This document shows positions 7,752 to 14,396 of a stretch of DNA of 15,145 bases, piece after piece (position 1 is the stretch's first letter; every line of letters starts with the position of its first letter). Under the pieces are notes generated by a model, which worked only from the letters and a program-made list of their open reading frames with translations, had not been told where the DNA came from and did no database searches. This stretch comes from JALZAA01 sp035316025 (GTDB lineage: Bacteria; Actinomycetota; Acidimicrobiia; IMCC26256; JACDBD01), in NCBI GenBank assembly GCA_035316025.1, contig DATFXL010000008.1:1-15145 (forward strand). Reading direction: 5' to 3'. The position numbers and the translations under genes were made by a program.

Positions 7752-8882
7752 ATGGACCTCGCCGCCTTCCGCAAGGGCCTGGACGACTGGCTCGCCGAGC
7801 ACGACCGCGACCTCGCCCCCGAGCACGAGGGCCTCGGAACACTCGACGAGCGGGTGGCACAGCTCGCCAAGGTCAAGCGTCGCTGCTTCGATGCCGGCTG
7901 GATGCGCTGGGGCTGGCCCGAGCGCGTCGGTGGGCTCGGCGGCTCCCCGATCCTCCGCGCCTACCTCGGCGAGGCCCTCACCGCCCGGGACATCGTCGAG
8001 CCCGACGTGTACTCGATGACCGAGGTCCTGGCCCCGACGATGATCGACTTCGCCGCGACTGAGCTGGCGGCCGAGGTCGTGCCGCGTCTCCTCCGTGGTG
8101 ACGAGATCTGGTGCCAGGGCTTCTCGGAGCCCGGAACGGGGAGCAACCTCGCGTCGCTCGCCTGCCGAGCGACGCGCACCGACGGGGGCTGGCGCGTCAC
8201 CGGACAGAAGGTGTGGACGAGCTATGCCCAGTACGCGAGCCACTGCGTGCTGCTCACGCGCACCGGCACACAAGAGTCCGCGCACCACGGCATCACTGCA
8301 TTGTTCGTCGACATGGACAGCGCCGGGATCACGGTCCGGCCCCTCCGGACCATGCACGGGTCCGACGAGTTCTCCGAGGTCTTCTTCGACGATGTCGCGG
8401 TGCCCTTCGAACGCACGCTGGGCGAGGTCGATCAGGGGTGGGCGGTGGCGATGGACCTCTTGCCGTACGAGCGGAGCACGTCGCTGTGGCACCGGTGCGC
8501 CTATCTCCAGCGACGGCTCGAGAGACTGCTCGCGATCGTCCCATCCGGTGTGCTCGGCGCCGCCGAAGTCGGTGACGCGGCGCAACGCCTGATCGCGTTG
8601 CGGGCCCGGTCGCGCGCCACGCAGTACCGCTTCGCCGGCGGGGAACAGCTCGGGCCTGAGACCTCGATCGACAAGATGCTGCTCTCGACGGCGGAACAGG
8701 CGGTCATGGACCTGGCCGCGCGGGGGCTCTCGCCCGAGGTTCTCATCCGCGACGACGCGCCGAGCGAGCGCTGGCGGGCTGAGTACCTGTATTCCCGCGC
8801 CGCGTCGATCTACGGCGGAACGACCGAGATCCAGCGCAACATCATCGCCCGCCGGCTCCTGGACCTCGGAGACGACCGGTGA
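7752..8882 (+). CDS. Acyl-CoA dehydrogenase, alpha-type catalytic subunit (second pair)
   Basis: 376 residues from ATG 7752, with GAGG at 7737-7740 as a weak, rather distant ribosome site. The frame is open far upstream, but that part is the shadow of the crotonase gene. The motifs follow the first alpha subunit closely: GWGWPERVGG, WCQGFSEPGTGSNLASL (120-136), QKVWTSYAQY (152-161), YSRAASIYGGTTEIQRNII (347-365). Again the 'YEGT' Glu is absent (Y354-G355-G356-T357), and a Glu stands in helix G at residue 240 (PYERS). E240 falls at the same residue number as in the first alpha subunit, which supports it as the base. The two proteins are clear paralogues. The product is probably an enoyl-CoA from a different acyl chain length or ring stage. 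Its GTGA end overlaps the short partner gene. Confidence 0.87.
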   Translation: MDLAAFRKGLDDWLAEHDRDLAPEHEGLGTLDERVAQLAKVKRRCFDAGWMRWGWPERVGGLGGSPILRAYLGEALTARDIVEPDVYSMTEVLAPTMIDFAATELAAEVVPRLLRGDEIWCQGFSEPGTGSNLASLACRATRTDGGWRVTGQKVWTSYAQYASHCVLLTRTGTQESAHHGITALFVDMDSAGITVRPLRTMHGSDEFSEVFFDDVAVPFERTLGEVDQGWAVAMDLLPYERSTSLWHRCAYLQRRLERLLAIVPSGVLGAAEVGDAAQRLIALRARSRATQYRFAGGEQLGPETSIDKMLLSTAEQAVMDLAARGLSPEVLIRDDAPSERWRAEYLYSRAASIYGGTTEIQRNIIARRLLDLGDDR

Positions 8883-9880
8883 TGGACGCGGCGGAATTCG
8901 AGCTCTTCCAACGGAGTGTCCGTCAGGCCGCGGCGGACCACACCGCGGACGCGCTCGACGCCGCCCTCGCCGATCTTGGATGGCCGGACGCGCTCTCGGA
9001 CAATCCGTACACCGCCGTGTCGATCCTGTTCCCCGTGCAAGGGGCCGCGAACGCGATCTCGTCCGCGCTCGATCAGGTGGTCGCGAACGGGCTCGGGCTC
9101 GGGCCATGGACGGGGGCCGTGGTACTGCCTCGTCTGGGAACGTCGACGGTTCCCGGCACAGCCGTCGACGACGGCCTCTCTGTGCGCGGATTGGGCACGC
9201 GCGCACTCGCGCGTTCCGACACGGTGTTCGTCGTCGCGACCGCCGACCCCGGCGACTCGTGCACCGTCGCCACCGTCGCCGTGGCCGACCTGCGCCTCGA
9301 ACCGGTCCGCGGGATGGATCCCGACTTCGGCTTGGTGCAGGTGAACGGCGACGGCGTCGGTTGCCGTAGGCAAATGGACTCGCCGGCGAGCGCGTGGCGC
9401 ACCACCGTCGTCATCGCCCGACTGGCGGTGAGCTACGAAATGCTGGGCGCGGCGCAGGGGATGCTCGCGCTGGCGCGCGAGCACGCGCTCGATCGGGTCC
9501 AATACGGCGGTCCGATCAGCCGGTTCCAAGCCGTCCGCCATCGGCTTGCCGACACGTTGGTGGCGATCGAAGCGGCCGCGGCCGTTGCGGATGCCACGCG
9601 GCAGGCACCGTCGCCGGAGCTTGCAACCCTGGCGAAGTCGCTGGCCGGCGAGAGCGCCCTGACCGCAGCCCGCCACTGCCAGCAGGTGCTGGCCGGCATC
9701 GGCTTCACAGCCGAGCACGCCTTCCACCGGTACTTCCGTCGCATGCTCCTCCTCGACCAGCTCTTCGGGTCGGCACACGCGCTGACCGCCGAGCTCGGCG
9801 AAAAGCTGCTTCGATCGCGAGCGCTTCCCGCCCTTCTGCCGCTCGACGATCCCGTCACGACCGGGACGCGGGCGCGCTGA
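8879..9880 (+). CDS. Acyl-CoA dehydrogenase, short beta-type subunit (second pair)
   Basis: 333 residues if the GTG at 8879 is used, 332 from the ATG at 8882; both are in frame. The GTG overlaps the previous stop (GTGA), and CGGAG (8867-8871) is spaced seven bases from it, so it is preferred slightly. The N-terminal two thirds is poorly conserved. The C-terminal helical domain is recognisable by RVQYGGPISRFQAVRH (206-221), the counterpart of 'RRQFG..I..FQA..H', and VLAGIGFTAEH (270-280), a worn version of 'QVHGGIGFT.EH'. It is more diverged than the first beta subunit and lacks the helix-G base, so it is best read as the non-catalytic FAD-contributing partner of the alpha subunit upstream. 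The beta/alpha order here is the reverse of the first pair. Confidence 0.8.
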   Translation: MMDAAEFELFQRSVRQAAADHTADALDAALADLGWPDALSDNPYTAVSILFPVQGAANAISSALDQVVANGLGLGPWTGAVVLPRLGTSTVPGTAVDDGLSVRGLGTRALARSDTVFVVATADPGDSCTVATVAVADLRLEPVRGMDPDFGLVQVNGDGVGCRRQMDSPASAWRTTVVIARLAVSYEMLGAAQGMLALAREHALDRVQYGGPISRFQAVRHRLADTLVAIEAAAAVADATRQAPSPELATLAKSLAGESALTAARHCQQVLAGIGFTAEHAFHRYFRRMLLLDQLFGSAHALTAELGEKLLRSRALPALLPLDDPVTTGTRAR

Positions 9881-9900
9881 TCGCAGTGGTCTCGTCGTCC

Positions 9901-11424
9901 ATGTATCCCGACATGAGCTGGCTCGGGGTGCTCGAGCATCACGCACGCCAAACGCCGGGCAAGCCACTCGGCGTGTTCGGCAAGGATGTCGTCACTTATG
10001 GGGGCATGGCGGATCGGGCTGCGGCACTGGCGGGAGGGTTGCAGGCGCGGGACGTGGGCAGCGGTGACGTCGTCGGACTGCTCGCGTACAACAGCATCGA
10101 CTTCATCACGACGATCTTTGCCGCCAATCACCTCGGCGCGATCGCGATGCCCGTCAACTGGCGCCTCGCAGCGCCGGAGCTCCGCTACATCCTCGACCAC
10201 TCCGAAGCGCGCGCTCTCGTATGCGACGACACGCTCGTCGACCTCGCGAACGATGCGACAAGAGGTATGGAGGACATCCTCCTGCGTGTGTGCATCTCGA
10301 CGAGGAACGTTCCGGGGTGGGAGCGGTTCTCCGATCTGAGCACCGGCGCGGTGCGCCCGGACCGCGCGCAGGTCGGAGGCGACGAGGTCCACCGGCTGAT
10401 GTACACGTCCGGGACCACCGGGCGACCGAAGGGAGTAATGATCACCCACGCGAACCTGGCGTGGAAGAACTACGCGCACATCACAGAGTTCGGGTTCACG
10501 AACGCCGACCTCGGTCTCGCGTGCGGGCCGCTGTACCACGTCGGTGCGCTCGACCTGACGACCACTTCGCTGATCGCGGCCGGTGCGACGACGATCATCC
10601 ACCGCCTGTTCGATGCGTCCGACGTGGTCGACGAGATCGAGCGATCTCGCGTGTCGACCGTGTGGCTGGCCCCCGCCATGATCAACGCCATCATGGCGCT
10701 ACCCGACATCGAGCGGCGCGACCTGTCGTCCGTGCGCTTGGTCATCAACGGTGGCGAGAAGATGCCGATCCCGCTGATCGAGAGACTCCAGCGGACGTTC
10801 CCCTCCGCGTGGTTCGCCGACGCGTACGGCCTGACCGAGACCGTCTCGGGCGACACGTTCCTCGACCGGTACAGCATCGTGACGAAGCTCGGGAGCGTCG
10901 GGCGTCCGTGCATCTATCTGGAGCTCGACATCTGGGACGAGCGCGGCGCCCCGCTGCCGCCGGGTCAGCCGGGAGAGGTCGTCCTGCGTGGCCCCAAGGT
11001 GTTCAAGGGCTACTGGCGTGATCCGGACGAGACGAGCGCAGCGTTTGCCGGCGGCTGGTTCCACACCGGCGACATCGGCGTGCTCGACGCCGACGGCTAC
11101 CTCTTCATTGTCGACCGCCTCAAGGACATGATCGCGTCGGGGGGCGAGAACATCGCCAGCTCCGAGGTGGAGCGAGTGCTGTACGAGCACGACTCAGTGG
11201 TCGAGGCTGCCGTCGTCGGGCGTCCCGACGACCGATGGGGCGAGGTGCCCGTCGCCTTTGTCGTCTCGAGCTCGCCGGCGACGACGACCGAGGAGCTCAT
11301 CGAGCACTGTCGTCCCCAGCTCGCGCGGTTCAAGGTTCCGAGGGACGTGGTGCTCGTCGATGCCCTGCCGAGGAATCCCTCGGGCAAGGTCCTGAAGCGG
11401 GAGCTGCGTACTCGGGCGACCTGA
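9901..11424 (+). CDS. Acyl-CoA synthetase (AMP-binding, FadD-type), second ligase
   Basis: 507 residues from ATG 9901, 20 bases after the previous stop. GTG 9886 and ATG 9913 are in frame and also possible, since none has a good ribosome site. The longer open frame back to 9394 is a shadow of the ACAD gene. ANL motifs are YTSGTTGRPKG (168-178), YGLTET (309-314), GWFHTGD (385-391), DRLKDMIASGGENI (405-418) and the catalytic K496 in NPSGKVLK. It forms an acyl-CoA via an acyl-adenylate in the cytoplasm. It is clearly a different subfamily from the FadD3-like enzyme at the start of the operon, for example GPLYHVGALDL where that one has NPFFHIFGYKAG. It probably activates another acid of the same pathway, such as the intact side chain. 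The substrate cannot be read from sequence. Confidence 0.87.
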   Translation: MYPDMSWLGVLEHHARQTPGKPLGVFGKDVVTYGGMADRAAALAGGLQARDVGSGDVVGLLAYNSIDFITTIFAANHLGAIAMPVNWRLAAPELRYILDHSEARALVCDDTLVDLANDATRGMEDILLRVCISTRNVPGWERFSDLSTGAVRPDRAQVGGDEVHRLMYTSGTTGRPKGVMITHANLAWKNYAHITEFGFTNADLGLACGPLYHVGALDLTTTSLIAAGATTIIHRLFDASDVVDEIERSRVSTVWLAPAMINAIMALPDIERRDLSSVRLVINGGEKMPIPLIERLQRTFPSAWFADAYGLTETVSGDTFLDRYSIVTKLGSVGRPCIYLELDIWDERGAPLPPGQPGEVVLRGPKVFKGYWRDPDETSAAFAGGWFHTGDIGVLDADGYLFIVDRLKDMIASGGENIASSEVERVLYEHDSVVEAAVVGRPDDRWGEVPVAFVVSSSPATTTEELIEHCRPQLARFKVPRDVVLVDALPRNPSGKVLKRELRTRAT

Positions 11425-11427
11425 CGT

Positions 11428-11443
11428 GTGGGCAGATGCTCAC
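11428..11443. terminator. Small hairpin between convergent genes, possible terminator
   Basis: GTGGGC-AGAT-GCTCAC forms a six-base stem (one G-T wobble) with a four-base loop. It lies between the ligase stop (11424, +) and the SDR stop (11440, -) and partly covers the latter. It could end transcripts from both sides. There is no T-run after it on either strand, so intrinsic termination is doubtful. Confidence 0.3.
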
Positions 11444-12351
11444 GGTCGCAGGTGGGCCATGAACGCCGTCGACCAGTCGTCGAGGTCGGCAGGGACGGAG
11501 TAGCCGGACTCGTCGTTGATAGCGGCCCAGTGGTCGGCGACGTCTTCGATCGTCGGCGCTGACCCGTCGTGGATGTACCCCTCGGTGGACGCGATGAAGA
11601 TGCGTGCGAAGCGACCGGCACCGGCGGCGTAGATCTCGCCGGTGACCGGGCAGGCCTCGTGGGCGAGGAACGCAACCATGGGGGCTACGAGGTCGGGCGA
11701 CATCCGGGGCGAACCGGGTGGCTCCGCGTCGTCACCGGGCCGGCCCGCCATTCGGGTCCACGCCGCCGGCGCGATCAGATTGACCTTGATCCCACGCGCC
11801 GCGCCCGCGGTCGCGATGCTGCGCGTGAGCCCGATGACGCCGGCTTTTGCGGTTGCGTACGAGACGTTGTCCGGGAGGCCGAACATTCCCGAGGACGTCG
11901 TCATGACGACGCGGCCGTAGCCCTGTTCGACCATGTGAGGCCATGCCGCACGGGTGGTATTGAGCGAGCCGCCGACGTGCACCGCGAGATGGCTGGCCAG
12001 GTTGTCGGCGTCGGCTTCGGGCACCGCCGCCCATCGGATGATGCCGGCGTTGTTGACGAGGATGTCGATGCGCCCGAACTGCGCGACCGCGGCATGGACG
12101 AGCGCCTGTGCCCCCGCGGCCGAGGCCACGTCGCTGGTGTCGGCGATCGCGGCTCCCCCGGCGGCGACGATCTCGGCGGCGACGTCGAAGGCCGGTGCGT
12201 CGTCCGTCCCGACGCCCTCCATCGACCCGCCGAGGTCGTTGACGACGACGCCCGCGCCGCGGCCGGCGAGCAGGAGCGCGTGCGCCCGGCCGATGCCGCG
12301 TCCCGCGCCCGTGACGACGGCCACGCGCCCGTCGAAGCGGTGCTCGTTCAC
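11440..12351 (-). CDS. Short-chain dehydrogenase/reductase, MFE-2/17beta-HSD4-like
   Basis: 303 residues, longer than a classical SDR (about 250) and as expected for the multifunctional-enzyme type. The NAD(P)-binding glycine motif is TGAGRGIG (14-21), followed by VVVNDLGGS (35-43). NNAG is at 100-103, and the catalytic residues are Ser at 153/154, Y165 and K169 (SYATAK). The VHVGGSLNTTRAAWPHM stretch (124-140), with His where most SDRs have Asn, is typical of the MFE-2/17beta-HSD4 group. Such enzymes oxidise 3-hydroxyacyl-CoAs; ChsB1 of steroid side-chain degradation is a known relative. The start is GTG (12349-12351), set by AAGGAG on the minus strand (12362-12357). It is divergent from the TetR gene and shares an operator-like element with it. 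It is convergent with the ligase operon, with only 15 bases between. Confidence 0.87.
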   Translation of the reverse strand: MNEHRFDGRVAVVTGAGRGIGRAHALLLAGRGAGVVVNDLGGSMEGVGTDDAPAFDVAAEIVAAGGAAIADTSDVASAAGAQALVHAAVAQFGRIDILVNNAGIIRWAAVPEADADNLASHLAVHVGGSLNTTRAAWPHMVEQGYGRVVMTTSSGMFGLPDNVSYATAKAGVIGLTRSIATAGAARGIKVNLIAPAAWTRMAGRPGDDAEPPGSPRMSPDLVAPMVAFLAHEACPVTGEIYAAGAGRFARIFIASTEGYIHDGSAPTIEDVADHWAAINDESGYSVPADLDDWSTAFMAHLRP

Positions 12352-12364
12352 ACAGACTCCTTGT

Positions 12365-12378
12365 ACCGACCAGTCACT
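12365..12378. promoter_or_regulatory. Candidate TetR operator, copy 1 (SDR/TetR divergent promoter)
   Basis: ACCGACCAGTCACT is an imperfect dyad, with A-n-n-GAC-n-n-GTC-n-n-T symmetric; one base further each side adds a T/A pair. It overlaps TATAGT on the minus strand (12376-12381), a good -10 for the SDR gene. It also touches TATATT on the plus strand (12378-12383), a good -10 for the TetR gene, so binding there should block both. No clear -35 box is seen for either direction. It matches copy 2 at 14336-14349 in 10 of 14 bases, and all four differences are transitions. That TetR autoregulates here is an inference from position. Confidence 0.6.
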
Positions 12379-12416
12379 ATATTTTGGGGCTCGTCCCTCG
12401 ACGCGGGAGGCGTTCG

Positions 12417-13049
12417 TTGTCGGAGCCGGTGCCGCAGGCCGCAGTCAGCGACGAACCGGGACACAGCGCGAGGTGGAACGCACGTCGCGACGCCATCATC
12501 GACACGTCGGCGCAGGTGTTCGCCCGTGGCGGCTACCACGCCACGGGCATCGCGGAGCTGTGCGAGGCCAACGGGCTCGGCAAGGGCGCCTTCTACCACT
12601 ACATCCGTTCGAAGGAAGAGCTGCTCGCCGCCATCCACGATCGGGTGATGGACGAGGTCATGTGGGGCGCCGACCGCGTCATGCACGCGGGCGGATCACC
12701 GTCGGCGCAGCTGGCCATGCTGGGCCACGAGCTGCTCGACGTGATCCACCGGTATCCCGATCACGTCTGGGTCTTCCTGCACGAGTTCCCGGCGCTCACC
12801 GCCGAGCGGGCCGACCAGTTCCGCACGCGGCGAAGGGAGTATGAGCGGAGGGTCGAGGCCATTCTGCAGTCCGGCGTCGACACGGGTGAGTTCCGTGACG
12901 TCGACCCGCGGCTGACCGCCCTCGCGTGGCTCGGGATGCACAACTACACCTACCTTTGGCTCAAGCCGGGCGGTCCCGTGTCGGCTCGAGACGTCGGGCA
13001 GCCGTTCGCCGAGATCTTTCTCCGCGGGATCGTCCGCTCGACTCCCTAG
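12417..13049 (+). CDS. TetR/AcrR-family transcriptional regulator (KstR2-like C-terminal domain)
   Basis: 210 residues from TTG 12417, chosen because GGGAGG (12405-12410) stands six bases before it. A TTG at 12384 would add 11 residues but overlaps the -10-like region and has no ribosome site. The N-terminal helix-turn-helix spans about 24-70: the recognition region is GIAELCEANGLGKGAFYHYI (44-63), then SKEELL. The C-terminal half is a ligand and dimer domain. Its end, LKPGGPVSARDVGQPFAEIFLRGI (182-205), resembles KstR2 as I remember it, where the ligand is a CoA thioester of the steroid C/D rings. It is probably a repressor released by an acyl-CoA of this pathway. Likely targets are its own divergent promoter and the amidohydrolase/cyclase promoter, which carry matching operator-like sites. 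Confidence 0.85.
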   Translation: MSEPVPQAAVSDEPGHSARWNARRDAIIDTSAQVFARGGYHATGIAELCEANGLGKGAFYHYIRSKEELLAAIHDRVMDEVMWGADRVMHAGGSPSAQLAMLGHELLDVIHRYPDHVWVFLHEFPALTAERADQFRTRRREYERRVEAILQSGVDTGEFRDVDPRLTALAWLGMHNYTYLWLKPGGPVSARDVGQPFAEIFLRGIVRSTP

Positions 13050-14296
13050 CCCGTCGCCGCGACCGGCGACTCGAACCCCAGGAGTGCGCCGGCGGTGCCC
13101 CCCAGCATGGCAGCGCGCTCGTCGGCCGGGACCCCGGCGAACTGCCTCGCGATCAGCTCGCGGCTGGCGCGGAATGTCCCTTCGGCGTGCGGGTAGTCGG
13201 AGCCCCAGACGATCGTCGACAACCCGGTGATGTGCCGGCAGGCGACGGCGACGGGGTCGTCCTGGAACTGGACGTGGAACTGGCGTCGGACGTACTCACT
13301 GGGCGCTAACGGGTACGGCCACTTCTCGTTGAGACGGAACAGCTGCGCCATCCGGGGCTGGTCGTCGGCAGGGCGGGTGTCGTCCCAGTACCCGAGCCAC
13401 CAGTCGGGATCCTGACCGATCCCGGTTACCCAGGCCTTGTCCATGGCCCCCATGAGCGACGCCAGCCAGTGGGCGTTGAACTCGATGAGCGCGAAGTGCA
13501 GATCCGGATACCGCTCGGGAACACCGCCACCGATCAGCTCGCAGATGACCTGCTGCGGGACGATCGTGCTGTAGATGCCCTGCGTGACCATCCGCTTCGA
13601 GGCCGACTTCTCGGTCATCGGCTGGTTTACCTGCGCCGCCGATTCCATGACGACCTTGAGCGTTGTGGACTCTGGATCGTCGACCTTCACGCCACCGGTC
13701 TGGGTATGGATGAACACATGCACGCCGCTGGCCTGTGCCGCCGACCACACCGGGTCGAACTCCCGCGAGTAGTACGGCTTCGGCGGGATCGCCGGCAGAA
13801 GGATCGCGCGCAACCCGGCCGCGGCTACCCGTTCGATCTCTGCGACCGCGTCGTCGACATCGGTGATCGGCACGGGAGCAGTGGGAACCAGGCGGGAGAA
13901 GTACGGCGTGAACCGCTCGACGAGGTAGTCGTTGTACACACTGGCATGCCCCATCGAAAGCTCGTGGTCGTCGGAGTAGAGCCCGAACAGCGAGAGGTTC
14001 GGGTGCATCACCTGAATGTCGATCCCGTCGAGGTCCATGTCCTCGAGGATCCGATCCGGGTCTCCTTCAGGCATCCGCCCGCCGGTCTGCCGATACCGGG
14101 AGATCGTCCACCCCTCGTACCCGGGGGTGTGCAAGCGGCGGAAGATCCGGGCGCCACCCTCGACGAGCGGCTCGATCTCGAAGTCCTCCTCCCACACGGC
14201 GCGATCGCGCAGGTGGTTCGGGAGGCGCGTGACGAACAGATCAGTGGGCTCGAGGAGGTGCCCGTCGGCGGAGACGACGAAGTCCTTGTCCGTCAT
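13046..14296 (-). CDS. Amidohydrolase-family metal-dependent hydrolase (Amidohydro_2/ACMSD-like)
   Basis: 416 residues. ATG at 14296 is preceded on the minus strand by AGGAGGGC (14310-14303), a strong ribosome site. Metal-binding features of the family are SADGHLLEP (9-17: D11, H13, E16), FIHTQ (195-199) with H197, and WGSDYPH (364-370) with D367. The LIEFNAHWLASLMG stretch is also typical. This TIM-barrel family includes decarboxylases and C-C or C-N hydrolases such as ACMSD and gamma-resorcylate decarboxylase. D11-G-H13 gives the usual D-x-H spacing. The substrate is unknown; a beta-keto or enolic ring intermediate would fit the setting (inference). The gene is divergent from the cyclase gene with an operator-like element between. 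Its 3' end overlaps the TetR stop by four bases, tail to tail. Confidence 0.85.
   Translation of the reverse strand: MTDKDFVVSADGHLLEPTDLFVTRLPNHLRDRAVWEEDFEIEPLVEGGARIFRRLHTPGYEGWTISRYRQTGGRMPEGDPDRILEDMDLDGIDIQVMHPNLSLFGLYSDDHELSMGHASVYNDYLVERFTPYFSRLVPTAPVPITDVDDAVAEIERVAAAGLRAILLPAIPPKPYYSREFDPVWSAAQASGVHVFIHTQTGGVKVDDPESTTLKVVMESAAQVNQPMTEKSASKRMVTQGIYSTIVPQQVICELIGGGVPERYPDLHFALIEFNAHWLASLMGAMDKAWVTGIGQDPDWWLGYWDDTRPADDQPRMAQLFRLNEKWPYPLAPSEYVRRQFHVQFQDDPVAVACRHITGLSTIVWGSDYPHAEGTFRASRELIARQFAGVPADERAAMLGGTAGALLGFESPVAATG
13053..13070. terminator. GC hairpin just after the TetR stop
   Basis: GTCGCC and GGCGAC form a perfect six-base stem around a six-base loop, four bases after the TetR stop codon and inside the 3' end of the convergent amidohydrolase gene. 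No T-run follows, so it is at most a weak or factor-assisted terminator. In DNA this GC-rich, such a stem can also arise by chance. Confidence 0.25.
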
Positions 14297-14335
14297 GGGT
14301 TCGCCCTCCTGCGCGAGGCTTCGCGCCCAGGCTAG

Positions 14336-14349
14336 ACCAACCGGTCGTT
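14336..14349. promoter_or_regulatory. Candidate TetR operator, copy 2 (amidohydrolase/cyclase divergent promoter)
   Basis: ACCAACCGGTCGTT is centred on the palindrome ACCGGT, with A/T ends matching. It sits mid-way in the 100-base region between the amidohydrolase start (14296, -) and the cyclase start (14397, +). It matches copy 1 at 12365-12378 in 10 of 14 bases, giving the consensus ACCRACCRGTCRYT. On the minus strand it falls between GATCTT and TAGCCT, a poor promoter pair 17 bases apart. Control of both genes by the TetR protein encoded at 12417 is inferred. Confidence 0.6.
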
Positions 14350-14396
14350 ACAAGATCTGAGGCTCACTGCGGAGAAAAGGAAAGAAGGAGGAAGGA

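Noticed and set aside
5811..8882. Loss of the YEGT catalytic Glu in both full ACAD subunits as a sign of inactivity
   Set aside because: Several ACADs, such as isovaleryl-CoA dehydrogenase and ChsE-type enzymes, use a Glu in helix G instead, and E240 is present there in both proteins.
5547..9206. Very long minus-strand open frame (1219 codons) across the ACAD and crotonase genes
   Set aside because: It is a product of high GC and third-position bias. Its translation is rich in Arg, Pro and Ala with no recognisable fold, while the plus strand carries well-conserved enzymes throughout.
9394..9900. 169-residue extension of the second ligase
   Set aside because: It lies inside the preceding ACAD gene, in another frame, with Arg/Pro-rich sequence. 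The ANL domain begins after 9901.
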